NCBI RefSeq assembly: GCF_019112525.1
Contig: NZ_CP077800.1
Span: forward strand, 3,472,001-3,536,000
Reading direction: 5' to 3'
Source: Modestobacter sp. L9-4
Lineage (GTDB): Bacteria; Actinomycetota; Actinomycetes; Mycobacteriales; Geodermatophilaceae
DNA length: 64,000 bases
The stretch's first letter is position 1; every line of letters begins with the position of its first letter. The notes below the pieces were generated by a model. The model was not told the DNA's origin, searched no databases, and worked only from the letters and a program-made list of their open reading frames with translations. A program made the translations under genes and the position numbers. Positions 60,533 to 64,000 of this stretch are shown piece by piece.

Positions 60533-61954
60533 GTGACCACTGGTGAGCAGAGCTACGACGTCATCGTCATCGGAGCGGGGTCGACGGGGGAGAACGTCGC
60601 CGACATCGCCGTGCGGGGCGGGCTGACCGCCGTCCTCGTGGAGAGCGAACTGGTCGGCGGGGAGTGCTCGTACTGGGCGTGCATGCCCAGCAAGACGCTG
60701 CTGCGCGGCAGCGAGGTGCTCAGCGCCGCCCGCGCCGTCTCCGGCGCGGCAGCCGCGGTGACCGGCGAGCAGGACGTCGCTGCGACGCTGGCCCGCCGCG
60801 ACTCCTTCACCAGCAATTGGGACGACGCCAGCCAGGTCGAGTGGGTCGAGAAGAGCAACATCGCGCTGGTGCGCGGCAAGGGCCGCCTGGACGGCGAGAA
60901 GCGGGTCGTCGTGACCCAGCCCGACGGCACCGAGGTGGTGCTCACCGCCCGCCACGCGGTGGCCGTGTGCACCGGCTCGCGCGCCGCCGTCCCGCCGGTC
61001 GACGGGCTGGCCGACGTCACGCCGTGGACCCCGCGGGAGTCCACCAGCGCGAAGGAGGTGCCCGGCCGGCTGCTGGTCATCGGTGGCGGCTACGTGGGCT
61101 GCGAGATGTCCACCGCTTGGCAGCAGCTGGGCTCGGCGGTGACCCTCTTCCAGCACAACGAGCGGCTGCTGCCGCACCTGGAGCCCGCCGCCGGGGACGC
61201 CGTCGAGGCCTCGCTGCGCGACCTGGGCGTCGACGTCCACCTCGGCGTGGAGGTGCAGTCGGTGCGGCGTGAGGGCGGCGAGGTCGTGCTCACCAGCTCC
61301 GACGGGGAGTTCCGCGGCGACGAGGTGCTGGTCGCCGTCGGCCGTGCGGCCAACACCGACGAGATCGGGCTGGAGACCGTGGGCCTGGAGCCCAAGGGGT
61401 ACCTGGACGTCGACGAGTCGCTGCAGGTGCCCGGCACGCCGTGGCTCTACGGCGTGGGCGACGTCAACGGCCGCCAGCAGCTGACCCACATGGGCAAGTA
61501 CCAGGCCCGCCAGGCGGGTGCCGCGATCGTCGCCCGGGCCCGCGGCGAGCAGGTCGACCTGTCCGACTGGTCGCCGTTCGTGGCCACCGCCGACCGGCGG
61601 GCCACCCCCAGCGTCGTCTTCACCGACCCGCAGGTCGCCGCCGTCGGCATGACCGCCGCCGAGGCGGACAAGGCGGGCCTGCCGCACCGGGTCGTGGAGT
61701 ACCCGATCGGCAGCGTCGCGGGTGCCGCCGTGCACGCCGACGGCTACACCGGCACCGCGATCGCCGTCGTCGACACCGAGCGCGAGGTGCTGCTCGGCGT
61801 CACCTTCGTCGGCGCGGGCGTGGCGGAGCTGCTGCACTCGGCGACCATCGCGGTGGTCGGTGAGGTGCCGATCGCCCGGCTGTGGCACGCGGTGCCGTCC
61901 TACCCGACGATCAGCGAGATCTGGCTGCGCCTGCTCGAGACCTACCGGGGCTGA
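60533..61954 (+). CDS. Dihydrolipoamide dehydrogenase-like pyridine nucleotide-disulfide oxidoreductase
   Basis: A 473-residue flavoenzyme. The FAD motif is IGAGSTGENVA, with a redox-active disulfide in GGECSYWACMPSK (CxxxxC, as in lipoamide dehydrogenase), the NAD(P)H motif in VIGGGYVGCEM, and the YGVGDVNGRQQLTH FAD segment. The C-terminal His-Glu pair is within WHAVPSYPTISE. The SYWA insertion inside the disulfide loop differs from the NVGC form of housekeeping Lpd, so a different disulfide substrate (mycothiol-like or mercuric-type) is possible. GTG at 60533. NAD kinase follows after 3 bp. Confidence 0.88.
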   Translation: MTTGEQSYDVIVIGAGSTGENVADIAVRGGLTAVLVESELVGGECSYWACMPSKTLLRGSEVLSAARAVSGAAAAVTGEQDVAATLARRDSFTSNWDDASQVEWVEKSNIALVRGKGRLDGEKRVVVTQPDGTEVVLTARHAVAVCTGSRAAVPPVDGLADVTPWTPRESTSAKEVPGRLLVIGGGYVGCEMSTAWQQLGSAVTLFQHNERLLPHLEPAAGDAVEASLRDLGVDVHLGVEVQSVRREGGEVVLTSSDGEFRGDEVLVAVGRAANTDEIGLETVGLEPKGYLDVDESLQVPGTPWLYGVGDVNGRQQLTHMGKYQARQAGAAIVARARGEQVDLSDWSPFVATADRRATPSVVFTDPQVAAVGMTAAEADKAGLPHRVVEYPIGSVAGAAVHADGYTGTAIAVVDTEREVLLGVTFVGAGVAELLHSATIAVVGEVPIARLWHAVPSYPTISEIWLRLLETYRG

Positions 61955-61957
61955 GGC

Positions 61958-62923
61958 GTGCACGGTGGGAGCCGCATCGGGCTCGTGCTGCACCCCTTCC
62001 GGGACTGCGCCGGCGCCGTCGACCAGGTGACCGCCTGGACGACGGCGCACGGCGTCGAGCTGGTCGCCAGCACCGAGGACGTGGCCAGGCTGCAGCTGCA
62101 GGGGGTCACCCCGGTCGACCTCACCGAGCTGGCGACCAGCTGCGACGGCATCATCGCCCTGGGCGGTGACGGCACGCTGCTCGGCGCGATGCGCCTGGTG
62201 GTCGACGACCCCGTCCCGGTGCTGGGCGTCAACTTCGGCCGGCTCGGCTTCCTCACCGAGGTGGAGGGGCGCGAGCTCGAGGGCGCGCTCACCGCGATGG
62301 CCGAGGGCCGCTCGACCCTGGAGTCGCGCAGCTGCCTGGTCGTGCGCGGCCCGGGCTGGGAGACCGTGGCCTTCAACGACGTCGTGGTCGCCCGGGTGCC
62401 GGGGGAGGGGATGGTCGACGCCACCCTGTCGGTGGCCGGCCGCCGGTACGGGCACTACCGCTGCGACGCGCTGATCATCTCCACCCCCATGGGCTCGACG
62501 GCCTACAACTACGCCGCGGGCGGGCCGGTCATGTCCCCGGGTGCCGAGGGCGTGCTGGTCACCCCCTCGGCACCGCTGAACGGCATCGACCGCACGCTGG
62601 TGCTGGGTCCGCACGAGCCGCTGCACCTGACGCTGCCGGAGGACGCCGGGCGGCCGGCCGTCGAGGTCGACGGGCTGGTGGTCGGCCGGCTGGGTCCCGG
62701 CGACGAGCTGCACGTCTCCGCCCGCGCCGACGCCGGGCTGCTGGTCCGGCTCGACGACTGGCTGGCCGCCGACCGCAGCCGGGTCAAGCTCTCGCTGCTG
62801 GACCTGCCGCTGCTGCCCGAGGAGCTGGCCGAGCTGCTGCCCGACGAGCTGCGCCGCCGCCAGCCCGGCGGGGTCACGCCCCCGGGCAGCACCCCCTCCA
62901 CGCCGCCGTCCCGGCGCGACTGA
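61958..62923 (+). CDS. nadK: NAD kinase
   Basis: A 321-residue NAD+ kinase that makes NADP+. Signatures: the GGDGT motif in IIALGGDGTLLGAM (about 65-78), LGVNFGRLGFLTEV, the FNDVV block, and the sugar-binding TPMGSTAYNYAAGGPVMSPG segment. Length is close to other actinobacterial enzymes, with an extended Pro/Ser-rich C-terminus. GTG at 61958, 3 bp after the flavoprotein stop, so the two are probably one transcript linking NADPH supply to a NAD(P)H oxidoreductase. Confidence 0.95.
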   Translation: MHGGSRIGLVLHPFRDCAGAVDQVTAWTTAHGVELVASTEDVARLQLQGVTPVDLTELATSCDGIIALGGDGTLLGAMRLVVDDPVPVLGVNFGRLGFLTEVEGRELEGALTAMAEGRSTLESRSCLVVRGPGWETVAFNDVVVARVPGEGMVDATLSVAGRRYGHYRCDALIISTPMGSTAYNYAAGGPVMSPGAEGVLVTPSAPLNGIDRTLVLGPHEPLHLTLPEDAGRPAVEVDGLVVGRLGPGDELHVSARADAGLLVRLDDWLAADRSRVKLSLLDLPLLPEELAELLPDELRRRQPGGVTPPGSTPSTPPSRRD

Positions 62924-62941
62924 CCGGGCGGCGAGCGGCCG

Positions 62942-63727
62942 CTACGGCAGCGGGAAGGGCTCGTCGTCGGGGGCGGGGAGGTCGCCGTCGACGGTGGCGG
63001 TGACGGTCATCCCGACCAGCACGGCCTGCCCGCCGAACAGCGACAGGAACGCGGTGTCGGCGGCGTCGCGGCCCGAGCAGATGCGCACCAGCGCCGACGT
63101 GGGGGCCAGCCGGGTCGCGTCCACGGTCCGCCAGACGCCGTCGACGTCGGCCTCGACCACGGCGTGGAAGTCCATCGGGGACAGCCCCGGGGCGTAGACG
63201 GCGACCAGTCGGGCGGGCACCTCCAGCGCCCGGAGCATCGTGATGGTCAGGTGCGCGTAGTCGCGGCACACGCCCCGGCCCAGCAGCAGGGTGTCGACCG
63301 CGGTGTCGACCGAGCGGCTGGAGCCGGAGACGTAGCTCAGCCGCCGCGCGACCCAGGCGGCGACGGAGGCGACCAGTTCGGCGCGTGGCAGCGACCGGTC
63401 GAACTCGGTGCCGGCGTAGCCCTCCAGCTGGTCCGAGGGGCAGTACCGGCTGGGCCGCACGAACTCCGCCCACTCGGCCGGCGTGACCTCCCGCGGGCTG
63501 CCCGCGGACTCCACCTGCGCGGTGTAGGCGACCACCGTCTCCCCGGCCGGCACCTGCAGCCGGTGCACCCGCGCCCCGGGGACGGCGATCTCCTCGACCG
63601 GCACCGGGGAGCCGCCGCCGAGCACGGTCAGCTGCTCGGTCAGCGGCGCGGCCACGGCGACCTGCAGCAGCGCGGTCGCCGGCGCGGGGGAGGAGACGGT
63701 GAGGGTGCAGGCCACGTCGGTGCGCAT
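62942..63727 (-). CDS. Transglutaminase-like domain protein
   Basis: A 261-residue protein with the transglutaminase-like (protease-type) core: N-terminal beta region (VACTLTVSSPAPATALLQVAVA), then the catalytic Cys in GRGVCRDYAHL, His in MDFHAVVEA, and Asp in TVDATRLAP, with ARLVAVYAPGL between. The triad is complete, so it could act as an endopeptidase or amidase. ATG at 63727, divergent from the SGNH hydrolase. Confidence 0.9.
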   Translation of the reverse strand: MRTDVACTLTVSSPAPATALLQVAVAAPLTEQLTVLGGGSPVPVEEIAVPGARVHRLQVPAGETVVAYTAQVESAGSPREVTPAEWAEFVRPSRYCPSDQLEGYAGTEFDRSLPRAELVASVAAWVARRLSYVSGSSRSVDTAVDTLLLGRGVCRDYAHLTITMLRALEVPARLVAVYAPGLSPMDFHAVVEADVDGVWRTVDATRLAPTSALVRICSGRDAADTAFLSLFGGQAVLVGMTVTATVDGDLPAPDDEPFPLP

Positions 63728-63844
63728 GACCCCAGATCCTCACTGCCGGATGTGTCGGGCAGGAGACGGCTGCGTTGTGCGTTCGGCCACCCGCCTCCGA
63801 CCCCACGTCGTGTGCCGCCGTCCGGGTCGTGGTGCAGTAGGGGC

Positions 63845-64000
63845 GTGCAGCCGGGCAGCGACCGTCGGACGTGGCAGCGCTACATCGCGCTGGGGGACTC
63901 CTTCACCGAGGGGTTGAGCGACCCCGACCCGGGCGGCCCCGACGCCTTCCGCGGCTGGGCCGACCGGCTGGCCGAGCACCTCGCCGCCGCCGCGCCCACG
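63845..64000 (+). CDS. SGNH/GDSL hydrolase, 3'-truncated
   Basis: The first 52 codons only; the window ends in frame. Block I of SGNH esterases is present: YIALGDSFTEGLSDP, with the nucleophile Ser in GDSFTEG and the characteristic acidic residues after it, then FRGWADRLAEHL. The rest, including the Gly, Asn and His blocks, lies beyond the window. Likely a lipase or acyl esterase. GTG at 63845. Confidence 0.88.
   Translation, partial: MQPGSDRRTWQRYIALGDSFTEGLSDPDPGGPDAFRGWADRLAEHLAAAAPT

Noticed and set aside
62924-62943. Terminator between nadK and the transglutaminase gene
   Set aside because: Only about 5 bp of stem (GCGGC/GCCGC) can form, too weak to call in this GC content.

Overview
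This is a very GC-rich window from an actinobacterium. GC is strongly favoured at third codon positions, GTG starts are common, and there is a WhiB regulator, an FbiC-type F420 pathway enzyme, an ANTAR antiterminator, a CsoR copper operon and a LigD-type polymerase domain. The mix of a bacteriophytochrome with a phosphatase output, several SpoIIE phosphatases and stress-protection genes suggests Geodermatophilaceae (Geodermatophilus, Modestobacter or Blastococcus type). That placement is inference from gene content; no rRNA is present. The window looks chromosomal, with about 63 protein genes and three tRNAs (Leu-UAG, Lys-CUU, His-GUG). I see no IS element, phage, CRISPR array or rRNA.

Layout. 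0-7 kb: end of a LigD-type polymerase gene, gnd, a bacterioferritin comigratory peroxiredoxin, YjbQ, rph-rdgB, tRNA-Leu and small genes. 7-10.5 kb: a copper operon (csoR-copZ-copA) behind a perfect palindromic CsoR-type operator, then a TetR regulator. 10.6-22.5 kb: c-di-GMP and partner-switching signalling (an EAL protein with some changed residues, a CBS-GGDEF-EAL-PAS-PAS protein, a PAS-SpoIIE phosphatase) mixed with metabolic genes and idi. 22.6-26.7 kb: a MEDS-ATPase anti-sigma-like protein, a methylenetetrahydrofolate reductase with a MetV-like Cys domain, a methyltransferase and a flavoprotein. 26.8-28.5 kb: a secreted DUF3494 (ice-binding-like) protein whose stop overlaps the start of a class F sortase. 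28.9-35.8 kb: a bacteriophytochrome-SpoIIE phosphatase, its heme oxygenase and a PucR regulator with overlapping stops and starts, divergent from a proline dehydrogenase-P5C dehydrogenase pair. 35.9-46 kb: gluconokinase, transporters, a pair of paralogous small proteins, GAF-ANTAR, L,D-transpeptidase, orn and two poorly characterised membrane proteins. 46-49 kb: ferritin with an IdeR/DtxR-like box, a 50-residue Cys-rich ORF, a quinone reductase and WhiB. 49-57 kb: DUF885 peptidase, a Ser/Thr/Pro-rich protein, a divergent MocR/YczE pair with a shared operator candidate, a secreted beta-helix protein and a LacI regulator. 57-64 kb: fbiC, flavin reductase, a lipoamide-dehydrogenase-like flavoprotein, NAD kinase, a transglutaminase-like protein and a truncated SGNH hydrolase.

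How it works together. Biliverdin made by the heme oxygenase would load the phytochrome, and its SpoIIE output (plus the second SpoIIE phosphatase and the MEDS-ATPase protein) points to light and stress input into anti-sigma partner switching. CsoR and the IdeR-like box would control copper export and iron storage. Proline catabolism sits beside a PucR regulator of the type known to control it in other actinobacteria.

The most unusual non-coding feature is a family of hairpins at seven loci, each just downstream of a stop codon and in the sense of that gene. Six of the seven loci keep a single bulged A near the base of the stem, and stem base pairs covary between copies. Separately, many gene ends carry perfect or near-perfect 11-19 bp hairpins that overlap or abut the stop codons.
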